From: Variovorax sp037204085
GTDB taxonomy: Bacteria > Pseudomonadota > Gammaproteobacteria > Burkholderiales > Burkholderiaceae_C
DNA: 64,000 bases
Direction of reading: 5' to 3'
NCBI RefSeq assembly: GCF_037204085.1
Contig: NZ_JBBCBW010000025.1
Span: 1-64,000, forward strand
The position numbers and the translations under genes are program-made. Position 1 is the first letter of the stretch. Each line of letters begins with the position of its first letter. Of the stretch, positions 17,001 through 24,856 are shown in pieces. The notes under the pieces were generated by a model, which saw nothing but the letters and a program-made list of their open reading frames with translations, had not been told where the DNA came from and did no database searches.

Positions 17001-17391
17001 CTGGGCATGCCGTCACCTGCTGTGCTCTTGGCTGGCAGCGTACGAAAATTTCCTTGTCACAGGGGCCGCTCATGCGGCGGAGTTGCCGTCGCGAAGTCCT
17101 AGGGGACTTCCCGGGAGCTTCGGGGAGCGGAATTCTCTTCCCGGTTCGTGGCGAGCACACCCGTCGTCACGCCTGATTTTGTTACGCGTGGGGACGCAGA
17201 GCTAGGTCGGGATTGAGGCAAGCCGGAGTCATGAAGTGGCCTTTGTACGTTGGTTTGTCGCCACGATCATGGTGAAACTGCCAGCATGGCGGGGTACCGA
17301 GTGGCGTGCTGGGGGCGGCTGGACCCACAGCGACTAAAATGCAAAATAAAAGTTTTTCTTGGTAATCAAAATTAGATGAAATACGAGATCT
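17001..17391. other. 390-base intergenic gap between rfbC and galE
   Basis: No gene is supported here. GAAGTCC (17093-17099) and GGACTTC (17104-17110) form a perfect short stem without a T-run, so it is a weak terminator at best. From about 17330 to 17391 the sequence turns markedly A/T-rich, with TAAAAT at 17335-17340 as a possible -10 element for galE. The change in composition marks a likely junction in the locus. Confidence 0.5.
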
Positions 17392-18411
17392 ATGTCGCAT
17401 AAGATTTTGGTTACGGGGGGCGCAGGCTATATCGGTTCACATACGGTGGTCGAGTTGCTGAAAACGAATGCAGATGTCGTCGTACTGGATAACTTCTGCA
17501 ATAGCACTCGTATGGCATTGACACGGGTAGAGAGAATTGCCGGTAAGCGCGTAAATTTTTATGAAGGCGATATTCGAAGTTCAAACCAACTACTCAAGAT
17601 CTTCCGGGAAAACGAAATCGGATCGGTCATTCATTTTGCAGGGCTGAAGGCGGTCGGCGAATCTGTGGCGGATCCGATTTCTTATTACGAGAACAATGTC
17701 GCAGGAACCATCCAGCTCTTGAAGGTCATGCGACAATGCGATGTGAGGTCTTTCGTGTTTTCTTCCTCTGCAACGGTGTACGGCGACCCCGCTTCCATGC
17801 CGGTGCGTGAGGATTTTCCTCGTTCCGCGACCAACCCCTACGGACGTTCTAAGTTGATGGTTGAGGAAATTCTCGAAGATCTATGTAATTCAGAGGCTGG
17901 TTGGCGAATTGCTCGCCTTCGTTATTTCAATCCTGTGGGTGCGCATGCAAGCGGTGAAATCGGCGAAAACCCCAACGGCATTCCCAATAACCTCTTGCCC
18001 TACATTGCCCAAGTCGCCATCGGCAAGCGGGAATGCCTGAGTGTTTTTGGAGGTGACTACCCCACCCTTGACGGCACTGGAGTCAGAGATTTCATTCATG
18101 TCGTCGATCTCGCAAACGGCCACCTCGCAGCCCTGAACTACCTTCGTACCAATGAAGGTTTGTTGACGGCAAATCTGGGAACAGGCTCAGGCGTCAGCGT
18201 GTTGCAAATGATCGAGGCATTTGAAAAGGCCTGTGGCAAATCCATCAATTACAAGATTGTTGGTAGACGCCCGGGTGACGTCGCTGAGTGCTGGGCTGAT
18301 CCTTCTTATGCTAAGGAAAAGCTGGGCTGGGAGGCACGTCGCTCTCTAGATGAAATGTGCGTGGACGCGTGGCGGTGGCAGTCCAAGAATCCTAACGGTT
18401 TTGTTATCTGA
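17392..18411 (+). CDS. galE: UDP-glucose 4-epimerase (locus copy)
   Basis: A 339-residue epimerase interconverting UDP-glucose and UDP-galactose (possibly the N-acetylated forms) to supply the polysaccharide. The NAD motif TGGAGYIG is at 8-15, with SSSATVYGD near 124-132 and catalytic Y150/K154 in NPYGRSKLMVEE. A second galE-type gene of equal length lies at 39846-40865. This copy is visibly more A/T-rich and uses different codons, which suggests it travelled with the O-antigen segment. Confidence 0.93.
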   Translation: MSHKILVTGGAGYIGSHTVVELLKTNADVVVLDNFCNSTRMALTRVERIAGKRVNFYEGDIRSSNQLLKIFRENEIGSVIHFAGLKAVGESVADPISYYENNVAGTIQLLKVMRQCDVRSFVFSSSATVYGDPASMPVREDFPRSATNPYGRSKLMVEEILEDLCNSEAGWRIARLRYFNPVGAHASGEIGENPNGIPNNLLPYIAQVAIGKRECLSVFGGDYPTLDGTGVRDFIHVVDLANGHLAALNYLRTNEGLLTANLGTGSGVSVLQMIEAFEKACGKSINYKIVGRRPGDVAECWADPSYAKEKLGWEARRSLDEMCVDAWRWQSKNPNGFVI

Positions 18412-18422
18412 GTGAATGATTG

Positions 18423-19451
18423 ATGAAAGCACAACTTAGAAAAATTGCACGAAAGATGGCCGGCTGGCCAGTGCTTGGTCGATTTGTACGCATCGGAATC
18501 GCGGTCATACGTTTGCCCGAAGCAAATCACCGCAAGCTGATTTTCGAAACCCAGCAGCTTCCCGGAATTCTCCAGGCGATCTCAGAGATCAATCATCGTC
18601 AATTGACGAGCGTGACCGCAAAGGACAACCTGACCAGGTCGGTGCCCGTCGCGTTGCGTAATATCACGCGCGCCTCGAAGGCGCTGGAGCAGGATGTCAG
18701 GGCCACGGATGGCCGTTTGGACACGGTTTCGCAGTCAATGTCGGAGGCTAGGGCGCAGATCGAGGGGATGACCGAATCGATTCAGTATCTCCTCCAACGC
18801 ACGGAGTTCGTGCGCAGCGAACTAATGTTCGAGATGCGCTATGGCGCGGGCAGCTCAACCGCTGATCAGCGGGTGGAATCCAGCGACGAAATTCAACCCC
18901 GGGTTGTCGCAGAAGAAAAGGTTTCCGCGGCAAAGGCAGCGCAAGCGCTACGCGTGAACTTGGGCTGCGGGCATGTTCCTCTTGCCGGCTATCTGAATGT
19001 CGACAGTCGTGACCTGCCCGGCGTCGATATCGTGGCTGAGGTCGGACAGCTGCCTTTCGCACCGGGCGAGCTCAGCGAAGTATTTTCCGCACATCTACTC
19101 GAGCATTTTCCCCAGGAGAAGCTGCGGCGTGTCCTGCTGCCGTACTGGTTCTCCCTGCTGAGGGTTGGCGGTACCTTCAAGGCCATCGTTCCGGATGCTG
19201 CGGGCATGGTTCGCGCGTACGCGTCCAACGAATACACCTTCGACAACTTCCGCCAAGTGACATTCGGTGGACAGGACTACAACGGGGATTTCCATTTCAA
19301 TATGTTCACTTCGGAGTCCATGCGCCAGCTTCTGCTGGAGGCCGGATTCATCGATGTCGAGGTGATTGCCGAAAACCGCGAGAACGGTGGGTGCAAGGAA
19401 TTTGAAATCACCGCACGGCGTGGTCAAGGGAGCCAGTTGAATGGTCAATAA
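18423..19451 (+). CDS. SAM-dependent methyltransferase with N-terminal coiled coil
   Basis: A 342-residue protein. Residues about 1-170 are charged and helical, probably coiled coil with a basic amphipathic N-terminus. The methyltransferase core starts with VNLGCGHVPLAGYLNVDSRD (178-197), followed by the conserved SAHLLEHFP. The class I fold without a kinase domain suggests it methylates a sugar, or acts on a chain end, in the polysaccharide. ATG 18423 was chosen over TTG 18420. It overlaps the next gene by 11 bases. Confidence 0.78.
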   Translation: MKAQLRKIARKMAGWPVLGRFVRIGIAVIRLPEANHRKLIFETQQLPGILQAISEINHRQLTSVTAKDNLTRSVPVALRNITRASKALEQDVRATDGRLDTVSQSMSEARAQIEGMTESIQYLLQRTEFVRSELMFEMRYGAGSSTADQRVESSDEIQPRVVAEEKVSAAKAAQALRVNLGCGHVPLAGYLNVDSRDLPGVDIVAEVGQLPFAPGELSEVFSAHLLEHFPQEKLRRVLLPYWFSLLRVGGTFKAIVPDAAGMVRAYASNEYTFDNFRQVTFGGQDYNGDFHFNMFTSESMRQLLLEAGFIDVEVIAENRENGGCKEFEITARRGQGSQLNGQ

Positions 19452-21681
19452 AGACGCTTATTTCCCCTCGGTGTCGGTGATCATCAATACGGACGGCCGC
19501 GCCAAGAGCTTAGCGATCTGTTTGGAAAGCCTGCGCTATCTTCGGTACCCGAATTTCGAGGTCGTCGTGGTTGCGGGGCCGACCAGGGACGGAACCCACG
19601 AATTGTGCGAGTCCTATGGCGACGCCATCAAGTACGGCGTTTGCCCCGAAAGAAACCTCTCTCAATCGAGAAACATCTCGATCGAAATCTGTTCTGGTGA
19701 GTTTGTTGCGTTCCTGGACGACGACTCCATTCCCGAGCCTGAATGGCTCAACGATGTGATGCCCGCGTTCCAGGATCCGGAAGTTGCGGTGGCCGGAGGC
19801 TTTCTCCACGATCACACTGGAAAGACTTATCAGTGGAAGTTCGGCACGCTGGATCGCTTTGGCGGGGCCGATACCTCTTGGACCCGTGCGACGCCGGAAT
19901 TCAACTTCCCTGGAAGCTTCAACTACCCGCACGTGATGGCCAACAGCGTGTTCAGGCGGTCGGCGATCGTTGAAGTCGGTGGTTTCGATGAGGAGTACGA
20001 GTACTTCCTCGACGAAAGCGACATCATTCTTCGCTTCGTCGATGCAGGCCTGAAGGTCGCCCAACTGGACAAGGGCTTCATCCATCACAAATACATGCCC
20101 AGTCACATCCGCAACGAATCGCGGGTGCTGACGAGCTGGTACTCGGTGGTCAAGAACAAGGCTTATTTCGCCTTGCGCCATGCTCGCGATCACGTCGGCG
20201 TGGGCGAGATCGTCGCGGCAGTGAACACCTTGATCGAGGAATTCAGGGCTGGCGTGAAATGGGCGATCGGAGAGGGCAAGCTCGGAGCCGAGTATGCCGA
20301 ACGGTTCGAGGAAGAAGTTGATCGTGCGCTCCAGGACGGCCTGACGCGCGGATTGAACGGCGCCAGAAGGATTCCTGGTCCCGAGCCGATGAAGGGGGCG
20401 CCGGGGCTGACTCGATTCATACCTTGGCTCGAAGCACGAGCCCAACGCTGCTTCGTTCTGGTGAGCAAAACCTATCCCCCGGGGAACACCGGCGGCATTG
20501 GGCGCTATGTCCATCAGCTGGCTGTGGATCTCGCGAAGCTCGGGCACCAGGTGCATGTGCTGACGACCGGAAGCGAGCACGACCGCGTCGATTTCGAAGA
20601 GAAGGTCTGGGTGCACCGGATCAGCCCCAGGGAATTCGAAGCACCATCCGGACTGGCGGTGCCGCGGCATATCTGGAACTACTCCCAGACGATGCTGGAA
20701 GAAGCCCGGGAGATCGCCAGTCGCCGTTCCATCGAAGCGGTCTATGCGCCGATCTGGGACGTCGAAGGCGTCGCGTTCCTGGTGAGCAAGGAATTCCCCT
20801 TGGTCACCAGCCTTCAGACCACTCTGGCGTTCTATCTCGCCTCCAATCCGGAGAAGAGAAAGGACGAGGATTTCATGAATTCATTCGTGACGCCCATGCT
20901 TGCTTTGGAGCGGCGGATGATGAAGGAGAGCGACGGCATTCACGCCATCAGCCAGGTGATCGTGGAAGAAATCCAGGAGGCCTATGCGTTCGAGTTCGAT
21001 CCGAAGAAGTTGAATGTGCTTCATCTGGGCCTGCAGGATTGGTCTCAGGAGAACAACGAGAGTCTTCAGCCCATGCCGGCCGGTGTTGTGCGCATGTGTT
21101 TCGTAGGAAGAATGGAGTTGCGCAAGGGGGCGGACGTTTTTCTCGCCATCGCTCCCCGGCTACTCGAGAAATACCCGCTACTTCATATCGACATCGTGGG
21201 AGAAGACGGCATCCCCCAAGCGGATGGCACGACCCTGCGCGCGGTATTCGAAGCTGCAAATCCCCCAATTCGCGAAAGTGGACGCATAGTATTCCACGGG
21301 AGCGTTTCCGATGCCCGCCTGCGCGCCTTCTATGCGGGGGCGGACATCATCGTCGCACCATCCCGGTTTGAATCGTTCGGTCTGGTCCACTTGGAGGGCA
21401 TGATGTTTGGCAAGCCGGTGGTTGGCGGCGACATCGGCGGCATGAAGGAAGTCATACAGGGCGAGGAGACCGGATTGCTGGCAACGCCAGGCGACCAAGA
21501 GTCGCTTTTCCAGTGTCTTGTGCGCCTCGTCGACGACCCGGAATATCGCTCGAGGCTTGGTAGGGCTGCCCGGGAACGGTATCTGTCCAAGTTTCAGTCC
21601 GAGAAGATGGCCAAGGGATTGATTCAGGTTTTCGAAAAAACAAAGGGAGAGAAGAAATTTGAAGATCGCTTACATCAATAG
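19441..21681 (+). CDS. Bifunctional glycosyltransferase (GT2-GT4 fusion)
   Basis: A 746-residue cytoplasmic protein with two transferase modules. Residues about 8-240 are a GT2 domain with metal-binding DDD at 93-95 (FLDDDS) and an acceptor region EYFLDESDIILRF. A linker with a helical segment follows. Residues about 335-735 are a GT4 (GT-B) domain starting at FVLVSKTYPPGNTGGIG, with the E-x7-E motif in PSRFESFGLVHLEGMMFGK. It likely adds two sugars in succession to the growing chain. Substrates cannot be read from sequence. Confidence 0.87.
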   Translation: MVNKDAYFPSVSVIINTDGRAKSLAICLESLRYLRYPNFEVVVVAGPTRDGTHELCESYGDAIKYGVCPERNLSQSRNISIEICSGEFVAFLDDDSIPEPEWLNDVMPAFQDPEVAVAGGFLHDHTGKTYQWKFGTLDRFGGADTSWTRATPEFNFPGSFNYPHVMANSVFRRSAIVEVGGFDEEYEYFLDESDIILRFVDAGLKVAQLDKGFIHHKYMPSHIRNESRVLTSWYSVVKNKAYFALRHARDHVGVGEIVAAVNTLIEEFRAGVKWAIGEGKLGAEYAERFEEEVDRALQDGLTRGLNGARRIPGPEPMKGAPGLTRFIPWLEARAQRCFVLVSKTYPPGNTGGIGRYVHQLAVDLAKLGHQVHVLTTGSEHDRVDFEEKVWVHRISPREFEAPSGLAVPRHIWNYSQTMLEEAREIASRRSIEAVYAPIWDVEGVAFLVSKEFPLVTSLQTTLAFYLASNPEKRKDEDFMNSFVTPMLALERRMMKESDGIHAISQVIVEEIQEAYAFEFDPKKLNVLHLGLQDWSQENNESLQPMPAGVVRMCFVGRMELRKGADVFLAIAPRLLEKYPLLHIDIVGEDGIPQADGTTLRAVFEAANPPIRESGRIVFHGSVSDARLRAFYAGADIIVAPSRFESFGLVHLEGMMFGKPVVGGDIGGMKEVIQGEETGLLATPGDQESLFQCLVRLVDDPEYRSRLGRAARERYLSKFQSEKMAKGLIQVFEKTKGEKKFEDRLHQ

Positions 21682-22774
21682 CGTCTGCAAGCGGCACGAT
21701 GCAATATCCAATGCAATACGGGATGAAATAAATTGGGTGCGCGAGGCCGGGCACGATATTCGGTTTTATGCGTATGCCTGCGATTATCAAGAATTGCCTT
21801 TTGTGTATGTGGAAAGAGAATCCGATATTGCGTTCGACCCGTTTTTTCAGGCGTGCGATCTCGTTCTTTTTCATTTTGGTATTTACTATCCGCTTTTCAA
21901 CCTCCTACCCGTGGTCCGGGCTGGCGCAAAGAGAATCGTAGTCTTCCATAACATCACGCCGAAGGCGTTTTTGCCTTCGTCCGCTCACGCAGTAATAGAG
22001 CGCTCGTTCGAGCAGGTCAGCAACATTGCTTTTGCCGATCATGTGGTTTGCGACAGCGAAACGAACCGGCAGATTCTTCTGGATGCGGAGATCCAAGTTC
22101 CCACCACGGTGCTTCCGCTGAGCGTGCACAACAACTTGCGCCCGCCCGCCAAAAAGCCGAGCTTCGACGATGGCATCCTGAGGCTGGTATTCCTGGGCCG
22201 GTTGGTCAAGTCCAAGGGGCCCGTCGACCTGCTCATGGCCGTTTCGAAGGTTCTGGATCGTCACGCGGCGTGGCAGGTGCGCCTGGACATGGTGGGTAAC
22301 GTCAATTTCTCGGACACTCGCGTCGTCGCCGACGTCAATGAGCGGCTGAGCGCTTTGCAGCAGAAATATGGGGCAAGGTTTTCCACAAAATTTCATGCAA
22401 ATGCCTCGGAAGAAGATAAGTGCCGGATTCTTTCCGACGCCGATCTCTTCGTCCTGCCGACCTACCACGAAGGGTTTTGTGTGCCCATCTTGGAGGCGTT
22501 CGCGAGTGGATGTTGCGTGATTGCTTACGAAAACAGCAATACGCCGGCGATTTCGGGTGGCTTGGCCACATTGGTGCCTACGGGCGATCTCGAGCTGCTG
22601 GCGGAAGCCATTTCGCGGGTCGGTGCAACTGTCCGCTCTTCGCAGTGGGGGGCGGAGGGCGGAATGTACGCCGACAAGGCTGCCGAAGCGGTGAGCTACA
22701 CGCAAAATTTCTCGCCTGCAGTCATCAGGACGCGCTATCTCCGATTCATCGAGGAGCAGGCTCCCAACTTCTAG
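21659..22774 (+). CDS. Glycosyltransferase family 4 protein
   Basis: A 371-residue GT-B transferase. The N-terminal domain starts MKIAYINSVCKRHDA, and the donor-binding domain begins at LRLVFLGRLVKSKGPVDLL. The E-x7-E motif is in YHEGFCVPILEAFASG. Start is TTG 21659, with a GAGAGAAG ribosome-binding site inside the end of the preceding gene (23-base overlap), so translation is probably coupled. The codon at 21659 follows the usual family N-terminus and no better ATG exists. Confidence 0.86.
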   Translation: MKIAYINSVCKRHDAISNAIRDEINWVREAGHDIRFYAYACDYQELPFVYVERESDIAFDPFFQACDLVLFHFGIYYPLFNLLPVVRAGAKRIVVFHNITPKAFLPSSAHAVIERSFEQVSNIAFADHVVCDSETNRQILLDAEIQVPTTVLPLSVHNNLRPPAKKPSFDDGILRLVFLGRLVKSKGPVDLLMAVSKVLDRHAAWQVRLDMVGNVNFSDTRVVADVNERLSALQQKYGARFSTKFHANASEEDKCRILSDADLFVLPTYHEGFCVPILEAFASGCCVIAYENSNTPAISGGLATLVPTGDLELLAEAISRVGATVRSSQWGAEGGMYADKAAEAVSYTQNFSPAVIRTRYLRFIEEQAPNF

Positions 22775-22846
22775 TGGCGTCTCTCGCCGCACGTCGGCGC
22801 CTGGACGCAAATCGAAGCCGGGGCGTGGGGCTTCGGTCGTTGCTGC

Positions 22847-23728
22847 CTAGCTGGCTGGATGTGCGGGCGTGGCCGCAGCCAACATGCGTTGCAAGGTGTC
22901 TTTGAGCAAAGGCGCTTGCAACGGCATGTCATGCCTGGATGCGAGCTCCTGCAACTTGTCTGGATTGCCGCACAACCGATGCACCTCATTGGGTCGTACG
23001 AAGCGAGGATCGACCTTCACCTCCATGGCATGGTTGGTCAACTGTTCGAAGGTATCGATAACATGCTGCAACGTATAGGGCTCGCCTGAGCAGACGTTGT
23101 AGGTCTCCCCGGGCTTGCCACGTGCAAGCAGGAGCAGATAGGCATCGCAGACCATCTGGATGTCGTTGAACTCGCGCTCGACATGCAGGTTGCCCAACGA
23201 AACGGAAGAGGCGCGCGCGGCGAAGTGCTTCGCGAGCTTGGGAATCAGGAAGTTCGAATCCTGACCGGGGCCGGTGTAGTTGAAGGGGCGCGTGATCACG
23301 AGATCGAGCCGGTCCGCATAGGTACGGGCCATGTACTCCATTGCGAGCTTGCTCATCGCGTAGTGATTGACCGGTGAAGGCGGCTGTGTTTCCGCGATAG
23401 GCGATTGCGCTGTGTTGCCGTAGACGTTCGCGCTGCTGGCCAGCAACACTTTTCTCGGACGAGCAGGCAGTTGCACGAGCGCATCGAGCAGGTTCGTGGT
23501 GCCTATCACGTTGACGGCATAGAAATCCTGCTCCGCAGCATGTCCGACGAAGCTGATCGCCGCCAGGTGAACCACGGCATCCGGCTGCTGATCGAGCACT
23601 TCTTGCCGCAGGGCTTCCCGTTGCGTGAGGTCGGTGCGCAGGGCGACGACCTCATGACCTGCAGCGCTGGCCTGTTGTGCGAAGGGGCGGCCGGTAAAGC
23701 CGTCGGCCCCGGTCAGCAGGATCTTCAA
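22847..23728 (-). CDS. rmd: GDP-6-deoxy-D-mannose (GDP-4-keto-6-deoxymannose) reductase
   Basis: A 293-residue extended SDR. TGADGFTG at 6-13 is the NAD(P) motif, LASSANVYG is near 96-104, and Y123/K127 lie in NHYAMSKLAMEY. It reduces GDP-4-keto-6-deoxy-D-mannose to GDP-D-rhamnose. The assignment to Rmd rather than a generic epimerase rests on family likeness plus its ATGA overlap with gmd (23725-23728). It is convergent with the preceding glycosyltransferase gene. Confidence 0.85.
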   Translation of the reverse strand: MKILLTGADGFTGRPFAQQASAAGHEVVALRTDLTQREALRQEVLDQQPDAVVHLAAISFVGHAAEQDFYAVNVIGTTNLLDALVQLPARPRKVLLASSANVYGNTAQSPIAETQPPSPVNHYAMSKLAMEYMARTYADRLDLVITRPFNYTGPGQDSNFLIPKLAKHFAARASSVSLGNLHVEREFNDIQMVCDAYLLLLARGKPGETYNVCSGEPYTLQHVIDTFEQLTNHAMEVKVDPRFVRPNEVHRLCGNPDKLQELASRHDMPLQAPLLKDTLQRMLAAATPAHPAS

Positions 23729-24762
23729 AACGAGAAGCCTTGCGTGTTACGGCGCAGATCGGCCTCGACCATCATCTGGCAGAGTTGCTCGAGCGTTGTC
23801 GTGGGTTCCCAACCCAGCTTCGCCTTTGCCTTGGCGGGATTGCCGATCAGCAATTCCACCTCGGCCGGGCGGTAGAACTTGGGATTGATCCGCATCACCG
23901 TCTTGCCCGAGGCGGTATCGATGGCGACTTCGTCCTCGGCCGTTCCCTTGAACTCCACGGCGATGCCTGCGCCCTTGAACGCCATCTGGACGAAATCGCG
24001 CACCGTCTCGGTACGGTTGGTGGCCAGCACGAAGGTGTCGGGCTCGTCCGCCTGAAGCATGCGCCACATGCCTTCCACGTACTCCTTGGCAAAACCCCAA
24101 TCGCGCTTGGCGTCGAGGTTGCCCAGTTCCAGTGTGTCCAGTTGACCGAGCTTGATCTTGGCGACCGAGTCGGTGATCTTGCGGGTCACGAACTCGCGGC
24201 CACGCAGCGGGCTCTCGTGATTGAACAGGATTCCGCTGCAGCCAAAGATGTCGTAGCTCTCACGGTAGTTGATCGTGATCCAATGCGCGTAGAGTTTGGC
24301 CACGCCATAGGGACTGCGCGGATAGAACGGCGTTTCCTCGATCTGGGGGATGGCTTGCACCTTGCCGAACATCTCGGATGTCGAGGCTTGATAGAAGCGG
24401 ATTTTGGTATTGGTCAAGCGGATGGCCTCGAGCAGATGCAGTGCTCCGACGCCGGTGATCTGTGCCGTCGCAGCGGGCTGGTTGAAGCTCACGCCGACGA
24501 AGCTTTGCGCAGCGAGGTTGTAGACCTCGTCGGGCTTAGCATCGTTGATCAAGGTCAGCGAACTGCCCAAGTCGGTCAGATCGTATTCGACTAGATGAAG
24601 ATCCGGATTGTCCTGGATCCCGAGTTCCTCGATACGCCAGAAGTTGACCGAACTGGTACGGCGGTAGGTGCCGTAGACGATATAGCCCTTGGACAGCAGC
24701 AACTCGGCCAAATAGGCGCCGTCCTGCCCTGTGATGCCGGTAACAACAGCGCGCTTCTTCAT
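23725..24762 (-). CDS. gmd: GDP-mannose 4,6-dehydratase
   Basis: A 345-residue enzyme converting GDP-D-mannose to GDP-4-keto-6-deoxy-D-mannose. The N-terminus TGITGQDGAYLAELLL (8-23), the T128-S129-E130 region in QASTSEMFG and Y152/K156 in SPYGVAKLYAHW are diagnostic. ATG 24762 matches the family start; the frame upstream is not conserved-looking. It works with Rmd and ManC (32452-33870) to make GDP-D-rhamnose. Confidence 0.95.
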   Translation of the reverse strand: MKKRAVVTGITGQDGAYLAELLLSKGYIVYGTYRRTSSVNFWRIEELGIQDNPDLHLVEYDLTDLGSSLTLINDAKPDEVYNLAAQSFVGVSFNQPAATAQITGVGALHLLEAIRLTNTKIRFYQASTSEMFGKVQAIPQIEETPFYPRSPYGVAKLYAHWITINYRESYDIFGCSGILFNHESPLRGREFVTRKITDSVAKIKLGQLDTLELGNLDAKRDWGFAKEYVEGMWRMLQADEPDTFVLATNRTETVRDFVQMAFKGAGIAVEFKGTAEDEVAIDTASGKTVMRINPKFYRPAEVELLIGNPAKAKAKLGWEPTTTLEQLCQMMVEADLRRNTQGFSF

Positions 24763-24856
24763 AGTAATTTCTCTCCGGGTTTCTTGATGAGTGAGGGGGA
24801 CAGGGTGCTGGTAGAGACAGGCGGAGGTGTCTCGATCGTGAACCGCGTATTTTGCG

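Noticed and set aside
17093..17110. Rho-independent terminator after rfbC
   Set aside because: The stem is only seven base pairs and no T-run follows; it is recorded only as a feature of the gap.
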